This document shows positions 11,100 to 21,717 of a stretch of 64,000 nucleotides of DNA, in pieces. The position numbers and the translations under genes were made by a program. A model generated the notes under the pieces. That model worked only from the letters and a program-made list of their open reading frames with translations. It made no database searches and had not been told where the DNA came from. Each line of letters opens with the position of its first letter. Positions within the stretch are counted from its first letter, which is position 1. Location: NCBI GenBank assembly GCA_963853835.1, contig OY970835.1, forward strand, positions 35,104,047 through 35,168,046, given 5' to 3'. This DNA is from Calendula officinalis. Lineage: Eukaryota; Streptophyta; Magnoliopsida; Asterales; Asteraceae.

Positions 11100-11613
11100 A
11101 GTATGTTGCTTGCAATTTTACAAAAAGGTTAATAATGGTTTATGGTAAGTTAAAACTTAAAATTGCAACTGATCCCAATTGTGTTTTCGGAAGTTTTTAT
11201 TTTTTTATTTTATTGATTTTCCAAGTAATTGCTTACTATAGGTTAAGTCTGTAAATTTTCATATGGATATGCCATTATACCGCATATGATGCCCATTTGG
11301 GTGTTTCTGCCAACAAAAACTCTTGGACATATCCATGCTTAATAACCTTTTGTGGGGTTGTTTTTGTCGTTACTGTATTTGCTCAAATTATACTAATTTG
11401 GATTCCGTTTAAAAAAATTACTAATTTGGGTTAACACTATTTATCAGATCAAAATTCAAATATTTACATTAAATAGCCGGTTTACCTTTGAATTTGGTCA
11501 TAAATCGACTAATTTGGTGAATAGTAATACCCCAATAATATCAACTTTGGTTCTAAATCATCTGTTTATATAATATTCATGTTATGTATGAATATATCGT
11601 TCAACAATATCTA
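11100..11613. other. Flanking DNA between the two copia elements
   Basis: About 510 bp of AT-rich sequence without an ORF. It is the DNA into which both elements inserted. Nothing else recognised. Confidence 0.6.
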
Positions 11614-11618
11614 TTTAA
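11614..11618. repeat. Target site duplication TTTAA (left)
   Basis: Matches TTTAA at 18996-19000 exactly on the far side of the element. Confidence 0.85.
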
Positions 11619-12271
11619 TAATGGTGATTTTCGGTTATTACAAGTAACAAAACGCAGCGGAAAGATTTAATCACCATGAACGGATCTTGATATCAATCAT
11701 ACAATTAAACTATAAGAAAATCAAAGAGATTGGATGAACATTTCATACCCTTGAAGCCTTTGATCTTGTTGTGGATTCGGATGGATTTGATGATGGATTG
11801 AAACTAAGTATTCAATTAGAATACCTCTAAAAGAAATCCACACAACACAAGCAAGAACACCAATGGAGGATGCTAGTCCTTGAATCTTGAGAGCAAAAAG
11901 AAACAAAAACACATACAAGTGTGTGTTGGGGATTGCCAAAATGGGTGGTCAAGAGTGAGTTTATGGAGCCATTCAACACTCTTAATGGTGCCATAAAGAC
12001 CCATCAATGATTTCCATAAACCATTGTTCCATTTTCACTTTAGTCCCTAGTCATTTGTTTCTTCCATTTTGCTCACAATAAAGTTTCAATATTAACAATT
12101 AATATTAAACTTATTATACACAAGCTTATAGCTTATATATTAATAATTAATGTAATTACACCAATTACACTAATTATATAATGGTGTTTAGTGTTTAAGT
12201 GTGTGACCCTTTAGGCTCACAAACAACTAGCCATATAACTATATGTTATACGCGTGAAGCATATTCCAACA
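11619..12271 (-). repeat. 3' LTR (in element sense) of the - strand copia element
   Basis: 653 bp, identical to 18343-18995 except for one substitution. A 72-aa open frame on the - strand occurs in both LTRs and is just LTR sequence. Ends at CAACA next to the polypurine tract. Confidence 0.93.
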
Positions 12272-12282
12272 GCTCCCACTTG
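12272..12282 (-). promoter_or_regulatory. Polypurine tract of the - strand copia element
   Basis: On the - strand this reads CAAGTGGGAGC immediately before TGTTGG of the LTR, the expected second-strand priming site. Confidence 0.75.
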
Positions 12283-14500
12283 CGCACGTGATAACATCAA
12301 GTAGTTATACAAGCAAAGGTTAGAGTCTAGCAACCCGCCAATGCCCCTAGGAGTATATGAGGAGTTTCATAAAATCTTTGTTCAAAGTTTTTCAAGCAGT
12401 TATCCTTTTGTTACTGATACTATGTTGAATTTTAGACAAGGATCAATGTCAATCTAAAACTTCAACGATTCTGTTTCTCGATCTATATAATGAAATAGAT
12501 TACCAAAACCAATCAAGATTCATCTTGATTACCTTTTGGGTGTGGCCACACATACATCTATTCAAAATCATCGAGGGGCCCAGTAGTATCTAATCCACAT
12601 ACGTGGAGGAACAAATTCTATATTGACTGCACGTGTCTGTCATATGCTTAATGATAAACCCGATAATGGTTGTTATAGCAGCCTTATTCAGGTCAGCGTT
12701 TAACCACATCAAAGTTTGCCCCTCTACATACACAAACCAACTTGCATCTCAAGTCAGAGGATAAGTGACAAAGCCTTTGTGAGATTCACTTGTGACATAA
12801 ATCCAAGAAGTGATTTCTCATAGTTTGGGTCAGTCCAATCGTGCATCGTTATGAGCGACATGTGAGTTTGATTTCATCATCCTTAGTCATACTAAGATAA
12901 TGTCATCAATGCCCTCAGATTTGTCTTAATAATATTCCCATATTATCAATATGACAATGGACAATTTAGAATATAAAACACAGTAAATATTCAAGGATAT
13001 AAACATGCAAATATAGAACACAGTAGATATTCATATAAAAACGATCATATCAAATATATCAATTTATTCCAATATAAACTGCTCACAGTTCCATTATCCA
13101 AATACTAAAACAGATTTACATGAAACTACTAGCTTGTCGAAGTCCAATGTTCCATTCATATTCAAGATGTTTGGTACAAGACATTGAGTTCGATAAAGCG
13201 TCAGCTAGTTAGTTATCTGTTTGAACTTTAAGTGTACGAATTTCACATATCTCGATAAATCATTCGAATGTAGTGAACCTTCGTAAATAGGATCCAGCGT
13301 CATCACGCCCTATTTCAAAACCAACATAAGTATAGCAAGTATACTTAGTTTCAGTTCAGTATCTCCACCATGACCAAGAAACATATCTCCAGTACTTTAA
13401 AATACTTCAATGTGTTCTTAACAGCAATCCAGTGACCTCTCATGAATTCTGTTGGTATTTTCTAGTAAGGTCCCCTAAGGATGTTACATTTGGCCTAGTG
13501 CTCCTTACAGCGTACATGATGAATGCAATAGCCGATTCATAGGGGATTACATTCATCCGCTTCACCACATCAGGTGTGGAAGGTCCTTGAGTCTCACTCA
13601 AGTTTACATTGTGTGGCATACGAGGACTTCCTCGTTTGGGAGTACCACTCTAAACCATTTAGAATTTTGTCAATGTAAGCACTTTGACTTAAACCAATTA
13701 ACCGCTTTGATCTATCATTATAGATCTTTACTTTAAGTATGTATGTCGTGTCCCTACAATCCATCATGTCGAAACATTTTCCAAGCCAGGATTTTCATCT
13801 TGTAGCATGGTATATTGTTTCACATGAGTGACATGTCATCAACATGTATGACTTGAGAAACGACAACGCTCCCACTAGCTTTCATATATACACATACTCA
13901 GTTTGGGTTTTAGGTGAAACAAACGATTTGATTTCATCATCAACCAAATTTCGTAGTCATAGTACACTACTTTCGCTATAAGAATCCTAATGTCTTTAGT
14001 AACAGGCGAGAAGGTTTCATCATTGTCAATCCAGTAGGATTGAGTGTAACCTTTTGCTACTATGAGAGATTTATAGGTGTGTATATTTTCATCCATGTCA
14101 ACAGTCTTACTGTTTTGAGAAAGATCAACTAAGTTCAAAACTTGATTGTCTCTCATGGATTTTATTTTCGCATTCATAGCTTCAAGTCATTTTTCAAATA
14201 CAAAATTCGATAATGCAACTTGATAGTTAGGGGGTTCATAATGATCCTCGAAACTTGCTCCTCAGCATCGACATAAATCTATATCGTTCAGGTGCATGAA
14301 GTGTCCTTGCGGATCTATGAATGGGAACAACATCATCCTGTGGTCCAACATCTATATGTCCAGCCTCAGAATGATATTTGCTAGTGTTACCAGAAGGTTG
14401 TGTATCTTCACTTTGAATCTTGTCAAAGTCTATAGTGCTCCCACTTGCTTTGTGAAATGAGACTGTTCTCAAGAAACTCAGCATACCGAGTAACAACCAT
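12283..14500 (-). pseudogene. Pol remnant: integrase C-terminus, RT, RNase H
   Basis: Copia RT is recognisable on the - strand at 13875-14177, including the patterns VAKGYTQSYWID and NDETFSPV. Upstream in the same sense, 14236-14496 carries the integrase-RT linker with a VPIHRSARTL-like segment. The conserved stretch between them and the downstream YxDD and RNase H parts are broken by stops and indels. No full-length enzyme can be encoded. Confidence 0.8.
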
Positions 14501-15720
14501 TTGTTCTCAGTTGGGAAGTAAAATAGTAATCGAAGATATACTTGATAGATATGGGCTCAAGTTTGTTCGGCATGTCTCGTTCCACGAGATCCTCACAACC
14601 CCAGATCCTCAAGTAAGACAAATTGGGACTTTCCCACGCCATATCTCATATGGTGTCTTTTTAACCTTTTGGTCGGAACCATATCAAGTATTCGAGCAGC
14701 AGACTTCAGTGCATGCCCCTCAAAAGGATAGTGTAAGAGTAGTAGGACTCATCATAGATCGCACCATGTCATACAGGGTCCGATATCTCTTTCCAGACGC
14801 ACCATTATCTTGTGGAGTGTATGAAAGAGTGAATTGTGAGACAATCTCACGATGTGAGGGATGATCCAGAAACTCTTGACTCATGTACTTTCATCCGTAA
14901 TCAGGACTGAAAGCCTTTGTTGTCTTGCTAAGTTGATTTTATACTTTTACTTTAGAAAGCTTTGAACGTTTCAAAGATTTCATGTTTATGTCTAATCAAG
15001 TAAACATAACCATAGCGACTGATATCATAAAGCTTCCATGTTGATGTTTAATCAAGTAAACATAACCACATCGAATGATATCATCAGTGAAAGTAGGTGG
15101 CACCTTCCCTAGTCTTAGTTCTAAAAGGGCCACATACATCAGTATGTATGAGTCCAAGTATATTTTTAGCTCTTTTGCCAACATGGGAGAAAAGCTTTCT
15201 TGTTATCTTTCCATAATATACAAGAGAGGCATTTTAAATGATTCATAATCATTTGTAAAGAAGCCCGTCGAGTTGCTTATGTGGAAAAGATGACGATGCT
15301 CTAGGTAAGTAGAATCCAAACCAATTTGGATTCTTGAGTGCTACATTTGTATATAGAACTATCGTTTGAATTAGGATCATGCATATTAATTTCAAACATA
15401 CTATTATAAGGAATAGTAATAAAAAATGTTATTTTTCATAAAACAAGATATCATAATCCCTTATTCAACAAACGATAAAGCTAAACAATGCATAATTGAC
15501 AATTATTCAAAACAATAATTAACGCATTAGGAAGGATAAGATCACAGCTTCCATTCATTTAGCTTTCTACTTCACATTCAATCTTGCACATTTGTGTAAA
15601 TGTGAGTTCCACAACTAGTGTCATACACTCAAGATTTATCACGAAAAGTATGGAGTTCTATAATGAAGATACCTAATGTGCTAACTAGAACACATTTGTC
15701 CTTCATCAACTCTGCCACGT
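14501..15720 (-). pseudogene. Integrase remnant of the - strand copia element
   Basis: Frames on the - strand at 14996-15184 show pieces of the integrase core, such as FTDDIIRCGYVYLIKHQH, and 14560-14800 shows later parts (LYDMVRSMM). They occur in different frames with stops between them. The + strand frame at 14445-14864 is only the antisense shadow of this region. Confidence 0.7.
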
Positions 15721-16290
15721 AGGCAGGACAATTCCTCCTTCAATGGCCAGTTTCATCGCAATGATGGCAAGAAATATCCTTTGCAGGGTGCTCCTTTTTA
15801 GCAGGTGGGGGAATCGTAGGTTTGGAAAAGTAAACTAGCTTACCCTTACCTAGACTCTTGCCTTGTGCTTGCGGTTTACCTTCCCTAATTGCAAGAAAAG
15901 TATTGGGTAACCCTTGCTCAACCAGTTTTACCATAGCATGTTCAACGATTGTCTTCCCCATGCTATGTACTTTTAAAACACTTTTCAAACTGGTCATAGT
16001 CCTTGGATAGTGAGGTAAGAATCAAGCTCATTCCAAGAACTTGTGGTAAGGGGTAACCAAGACGTTCCATTGGATCAAGATAGCATTGCATATTCAAGAT
16101 GTAAGTGCTAACTGATTGGCCGTCCTCCTGATTGCAAGCATGGAATGCTTTAACTGTTTTGAACAGTTCAAGTTCTGCCTTTTGTTGAAATATTATTTTC
16201 AACTCGCTTATCATGTCATATGCTGTGAGTTCCTCGAAGTACTTTCGAATCTCGGGGTTCATGCTCACAAGCATATGAGTAGCAACTTCT
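15721..16290 (-). pseudogene. Gag remnant with damaged zinc knuckle
   Basis: The - strand frame 16274-15963 encodes a typical copia Gag stretch (for example QSVSTYILNM, SLSKDYDQF). It then shifts frame near 15970-15997 and continues to 15740, with the start of a zinc knuckle, CHHCDETGH. A stop codon follows the histidine. Downstream codons still look Gag-like, so this is a nonsense change on top of a frameshift. Confidence 0.8.
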
Positions 16291-18327
16291 TGGTGTTCGT
16301 TAAACGTTTCGGTAAAGGCTTGACGAACAGCAGCAGAATCACTGACAGGAGGTGCCTCAGGTAAGGCCTCTTATAGGTATATCAACTTTCTCATCTCTAA
16401 GGACAATCCTTAGAATTCGATATCAGAAGATAAAGTTGATATTAGTCAGTTTCAGTTTTCAAGAACTGATTTTTGAGTGGAGATACTTAGGTTTTGATGT
16501 TGTTGTTATCTGTATAACAACCAAAGTTCAAAAAATAGTATTTTCAATAATAATTTCTTTTAATCAATTAACTACCCAATTAATTTTAATTAAAAGCTAA
16601 GATCCCATTGAGCTTCTATCACCGCATCAGTTGATCTGCTAGAGGTGATAGATCCAATAGGTAGGTGACGATCAACAATTGCATTACAAGTGCAACTCTT
16701 AGAGGTATGGGACTTCATGGCACCTAGTGAACAAGCATCTAGGGTCAAGTGGCATGTTTGTCGCATCGTCGCCTCGAGTCAATGTCTCACCGTTAACTCG
16801 ATTAAGTCATCCAATGTGAAATCATGTCAAAATAGCTCTAGGTCTCACGCGTAGAGAATAATGACCTCGGATCTATATTCAAACCACGTCTCACGTGAAT
16901 TCAAAAATAGAAGCAAGTGATTTACAACCGATTGGACAGCGTGACTTCAATTTTAGGTATGTTAAATTTTAATTAATAAAATTTTATTAAGATATGAATG
17001 AATCATGTACTTCATTCATATCACTTCATAAGTCGTTTAATAAACGGTAAAAACATTTAACGATTATTAAGGTTTAAGTTTCAAATCGTATTTAAACTTA
17101 GTTTAATCTCAAAACAATTTTAGATTAAAGGTTTAATCATCAATGATTAACTATTATTTTAAGTTTCAAATCATATTTAAACTTAGTTTAATCTCAAAAC
17201 AATTTTAGATTAAAGGTTTAATCATCAATGATTAACTAGTAATTATCGATGATTAAATGTTTGGATGTTTTAATGTTTGTGTCAAAAAACCATTTTTAAT
17301 TGTTTTATTTACTTGTATCTAATAGGAAAAGAAAACAACCACAAACATAAATAAAACATGCAACAAATTTTGTGCAAACCTCGACCGATGAAATCCTAGG
17401 TTCGGTCACGTGAGTCATCACGACGGACCGAAGGGTCAAACTAGGGGACGGGCCAACATGAACCTAAACGGGCCTACATAAACCCAATGGGCTCCCACTT
17501 GCTCCAAGACATTCTTGAGCAAGTAGAACCCAAAATTGTGAAAAAGTGTAATCTGCCAGAAAATTCCAGCAGACTTTGAAGCCCGAAAAGTCACTGAAGG
17601 AGTCGTCGTTGGTCTTCCCGGCCTTCTGGAAAGTTGTAGCCCACGACTTTGCAAGCATTTTAGGCTTTTGAATCGCCCAAAACGGAGTCCGTATGCCTCT
17701 GGAAAACCTGTTTTCGTACAGCCCTCGCTTTTGTGACGGAAATTTGTTGTTTTCTTCATTAGTCTTCAATATTTTTTGTCAACAATTTACAATAAGAAGA
17801 TAAAATAAGTACAATCTATTCTATTACTTTTACATTACAAATTGCCCCAAAAATGGCACCAAAAATAAAAGAAAAAAAAAAAAATGAAACAAATTACAAC
17901 AATTAAGCCAAAAAACAAGGCTTTTCCCAAAACAACCAAACAACCAAACATCAACCACATTCATTCACAAACGGTCTAGGCTTTCATCGGTTTGCACAAA
18001 CAAGCAACAATTGACAAGGCTTTGGCTTGGGATATGGCAAAAATACATGTTTTGCCATATCAACAAAATGGAATTAAAAATTAAATTCCAAGCCAAATAA
18101 TCAAAAAAACAATAACAAGATTAATTTTTTGATATGATTTTGTAACAAGTGACAATAGGGTTCCAAAAATACCATATTTTAACCCATATTTTTATAAAAA
18201 TCCGAAAATTAAATTAAAAAACCCGTAGGGTTTTTGTGTTTGGTCCGATCGGAATTTTAAAAAACACAAAAAAGATTGGTTTTTGCCACTTTTCACAAAA
18301 TCTAGCTAATTATATGATTAATATAAT
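16291..18327 (-). other. Leader and untranslated part of the - strand copia element
   Basis: Between the gag remnant and the primer binding site, no supported coding region is visible. Two overlapping - strand frames at 17436-17769 have no recognisable domain. A ~55-bp stretch around 17090-17235 is repeated nearly exactly (starting AAGTTTCAAATC...). The rest is AT-rich leader. Confidence 0.6.
17089..17240. repeat. Short tandem duplication, ~70 bp unit
   Basis: The segment starting AAGTTTCAAATCGTATTT near 17089 recurs as AAGTTTCAAATCATATTT near 17160, followed by the same TTTAGATTAAAGG and ATCAATGATTAACTA sequences. Two copies in the leader of the - strand copia element. Confidence 0.7.
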
Positions 18328-18342
18328 GACTCGTGATACCAC
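18328..18342 (-). promoter_or_regulatory. Primer binding site of the - strand copia element
   Basis: On the - strand it reads GTGGTATCACGAGTC immediately after the LTR end, a variant of the plant copia primer binding site. Confidence 0.7.
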
Positions 18343-18995
18343 TAATGGTGATTTTCGGTTATTACAAGTAACAAAACGCAGCGGAAAGATTTAATCACCA
18401 TGAACGGATCTTGATATCAATCATACAATTAAACTATAAGAAAATCAAAGAGATTGGATGAACATTTCATACCCTTGAAGCCTTTGATCTTGTTGTGGAT
18501 TCGGATGGATTTGATGATGGATTGAAACTAAGTATTCAATTAGAATACCTCTAAAAGAAATCCACACAACACAAGCAAGAACACCAATGGAGGATGCTAG
18601 TCCTTGAATCTTGAGAGCAAAAAGAAACAAAAACACATACAAGTGTGTGTTGGGGATTGCCAAAATGGGTGGTCAAGAGTGAGTTTATGGAGCCATTCAA
18701 CACTCTTAATGGTGCCATAAAGACCCATCAATGATTTCCATAAACCATTGTTCCATTTTCACTTTAGTCCCTAGTCATTTGTTTCTTCCATTTTGCTCAC
18801 AATAAAGTTTCAATATTAACAATTAATATTAAACTTATTATACACAAGCTTATAGCTTATATATTAATAATTAATGTAATTACACTAATTACACTAATTA
18901 TATAATGGTGTTTAGTGTTTAAGTGTGTGACCCTTTAGGCTCACAAACAACTAGCCATATAACTATATGTTATACGCGTGAAGCATATTCCAACA
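18343..18995 (-). repeat. 5' LTR (in element sense) of the - strand copia element
   Basis: 653 bp, one mismatch to 11619-12271. Followed by TTTAA, the second copy of the target duplication. Confidence 0.93.
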
Positions 18996-19000
18996 TTTAA

Positions 19001-20708
19001 TTTAAATGCATCTCTAAAAAAATTAAATAATTTAATTTTAAATTACTAAAAATAATGTAATTTTAATTTAATTAGGCTAAAATCATTGAATATATGTTTT
19101 GTTGTTTACTTAAAATAACTAAAGGGCATTTTGTGTGAAAATTCGGTGTTATACACTAAAGCAAAAAAAAATTTATGTAAACATATACTTAAAAAACTTT
19201 TTATACAATTTCGGTGTTATTTTTTTATGCTAAACATTAGAGATGCTCCAAATAAACTGGAAGTGGCATGATTTGGGTGTTGGTTTTCGTTTGAAAGTAT
19301 GTGAATTTATACTAGTTGTCCCTACCTTTTAATTTTTTAATGTTAATTCGAGTCCTTTAAAGTTTAAACAATATCATTTTCGATAAATCTATGTATTTTA
19401 CAATTTTAACCCTTTTAAAAAGGTATACTTATGGCTAGGTGATCATTTTAACTAAACTCAAATCCCGAACAAAAAGTTCGGGTTTTAAAATTACACCCCG
19501 TTTAGTTTCGGGTTTTCGGATTTTTCTCAATAAATCGGTTCGGTTTATGTTTTTTCGGTTTTTTGTTTTCCTTTTAATTTACCAGTTATTTGCTCATTTA
19601 TATTTTTTGGCCCGTTTGTGAATCTTGGGCTTATTTATTGTTTGTTTGAAACACTGGAAAAGTTAATTTTTTATTTTAAGAAAATTGTGTTTTTTCCTCA
19701 TATAATTCTTGTTCTTTGTGTTGAACAGGTTTTGAAGATCAAAGTCCACGATATGTTTTAATCAACGTGCTTTTTTATTTTTATTGTCTTGCGTATTTTT
19801 AGAACAAACGGGCCTATGCCGCAACCCACCACCACATATCGCCACAACCCACCGTCACTATACACCACCACCCACTATCATCAAAACTGTGCAATCACCA
19901 TTATTTCGCCATCTAAAATATAATTACAGGATATATACATGAGGATTGCACGGATATTCTAACACTATTCAATAAGATATTTCATGGCGCGATTTTTTTA
20001 AGAAAATAAATCATTAGATATTACCATTGAATAAGTTTCTTAGTTGGGTTAAAAGCACTTAATGTGTATGCGCCATTATTAAATATAGTATGATAAAAGT
20101 TCTACTCAATTAATTAACAGTAACGATCTTTACAATTATTATAAGTATGGTATTAACATTAAATTATAAATACTTATGTAATTTTACATTAAATAAAAAA
20201 TACTTATGTAATATATTAAAAATAATTTACAAATTATACTCATATAATTTGATATTAATGAATCATTAATTTTTATATGTTATACGGAGTATCAAATATA
20301 CCCTTGCTAAAATTGAGAAATGTGAAGATAGAGATGGCAAAATAGATATTTAATATTTCTAATCATACGTCTTTAGAGTATATATTAACAAAACTTATAA
20401 TTTTACTATGACATAATGACTAAATTTTAATACAACTCAAATTATTAATTTACCTTAGCAACTTATAACTTTCCTAATTCTTTAAAATTCATCCCTACAA
20501 TCATTAAGAAATAAGAACTCGCCATTTCAAAAATTAGGTAATAAAATAATAAGATTTCTATTAAATAAGGTAACTATATAACATAATGATATTTCGTTTA
20601 ATAATAATACAAAAATACATACTTTTTATATACCATTAAAAATAATAATATATGTAGCAATTATTTATCGATGTTTTGCGTTAATACATTGCTAGTATAT
20701 AATAATAT
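19001..20708. other. AT-rich intergenic DNA
   Basis: No convincing gene. A 60-codon frame near 19439 has no domain. Short CACC-rich and poly-A/T tracts only. GAGATGCTCCA near 19242-19252 resembles a worn PIF-type terminus, but no partner was found. Confidence 0.5.
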
Positions 20709-20713
20709 ACTAC

Positions 20714-20845
20714 GGGCATGTTTGAGAAAGTTTATTAACGGGGCTTACGAGCTTATTAGCTTAGTAAGCTCAAATTTACATGCTTATTTGAGCTTAATAA
20801 GCTAATAAGCTCATAAGCCCCGTTAATAAGCTTTCCCAAACATGC
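20714..20845. mobile_element. Fold-back MITE
   Basis: About 132 bp that pairs with itself almost end to end. The left half (GGCATGTTTGAGAAAG, then AACGGGGCTTA, GAGCTTATTAGCTTA) is the inverse of the right half ending CTTTCCCAAACATGC. It is flanked by ACTAC on both sides (20709-20713, 20846-20850), a likely target duplication. Confidence 0.75.
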
Positions 20846-21057
20846 ACTACATCTTCATCACAAGAATAAGTGGTACATTGCGAGTTTCACATTTTTTGAG
20901 CAAAAAATATTATAATGAGGGCCATGATGGATACTAAATAGTTAGTGAATGATGAGTTCCATTTAATTTACCAAATAAGATAATTTTTAAATTGTAGCAT
21001 TTATTTTTAAATTGGGAAAAACAAGATCGAAGTATATAATTTAGATATTTATTCATG

Positions 21058-21543
21058 GTAGTCCTTAAATTTTATGTGGTACCAAAAGATAAATTTCAAC
21101 CATTGATTAATTACAATTAATGGTCAAGATTAATCACATATTTTATATAAAAATAATAATTTTTTTTTAATTTTTAAATATTTATTATTAATTTTTTGAA
21201 TTTTTTTTTCATTAATAACCTATAATGTGATAATCATATGTGATTGTTTACTGAATCACATGTGATTATACTAAAACATTACATGTGATCAAATATATAA
21301 TCACATGTGACTGTACAATAAAATCACATTTGATTTAGTATCACGCGTGATTATCAAAATAATATTATTTTTTAAACGAAAATTTACAATATTATAATTT
21401 TAAAAATAAAAAAAAATTGATTTTTTTAAGTGTCAAATGACCAAAATACCCCTTCATGTATAAAATATGTAATTAATTTTGACCATTAGATCTTATTGAT
21501 CAATGGTTGAGATTTTGTCGAGTATACAAAAATTAAAAACTAG
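21058..21543. mobile_element. MITE with ~100-bp inverted ends and internal ATCACATGTGAT repeats
   Basis: The left arm (CAACCATTGATTAAT..., AATGGTCAAGATTAAT) is inverted in the right arm (AATTTTGACCATTAGAT..., GATCAATGGTTGAG). Between them, 21226-21360 holds about seven imperfect copies of the palindrome ATCACATGTGAT. Ends are approximate. Confidence 0.65.
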
Positions 21544-21640
21544 CTTGAATATGATATTTTATTATGATACGGAGTTTATAAAACGATTTAATATATCGTA
21601 TTGACTATTAACAATAAATTCATTTGACCCTCATTTGTTC

Positions 21641-21647
21641 TATAAAT
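21641..21647 (+). promoter_or_regulatory. TATA box of the PAP pseudogene
   Basis: TATAAAT, 71 nt before the ATG. The same TATAAATTCT string precedes the intact PAP gene at 31295. Confidence 0.55.
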
Positions 21648-21717
21648 TCTTGAGCACTTAAACTCTTAAAGCACACGTCTTTACGACCAACACAACACGT
21701 GCCATTTTATTTTTCTC

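Larger units (their letters stand above)
11619..18995 (-). mobile_element. Ty1-copia LTR retrotransposon, decayed interior
   Basis: The element lies on the - strand, with LTRs at 11619-12271 and 18343-18995. A TTTAA target duplication (11614-11618 and 18996-19000) fixes the ends. In element sense the LTR begins TGTTGGAAT and ends CACCATTA, so the 3' end is TA rather than the usual CA. The two LTRs differ at one visible position (near 12165, CCAATTAC versus CTAATTAC). Gag, integrase and RT remnants run from right to left on the - strand but are broken by frameshifts and stops. This contrasts with the young LTRs, so the copy was probably already defective when it was mobilised by an active relative. 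Confidence 0.92.

Noticed and set aside
14445..14864. 139-aa + strand frame
   Set aside because: It lies antisense to the integrase remnant of the - strand copia element, where recognisable motifs are read.
11721..18663. Identical 72-aa frames at 11721-11939 and 18445-18663
   Set aside because: They are duplicated only because both lie in the two LTRs of one element.
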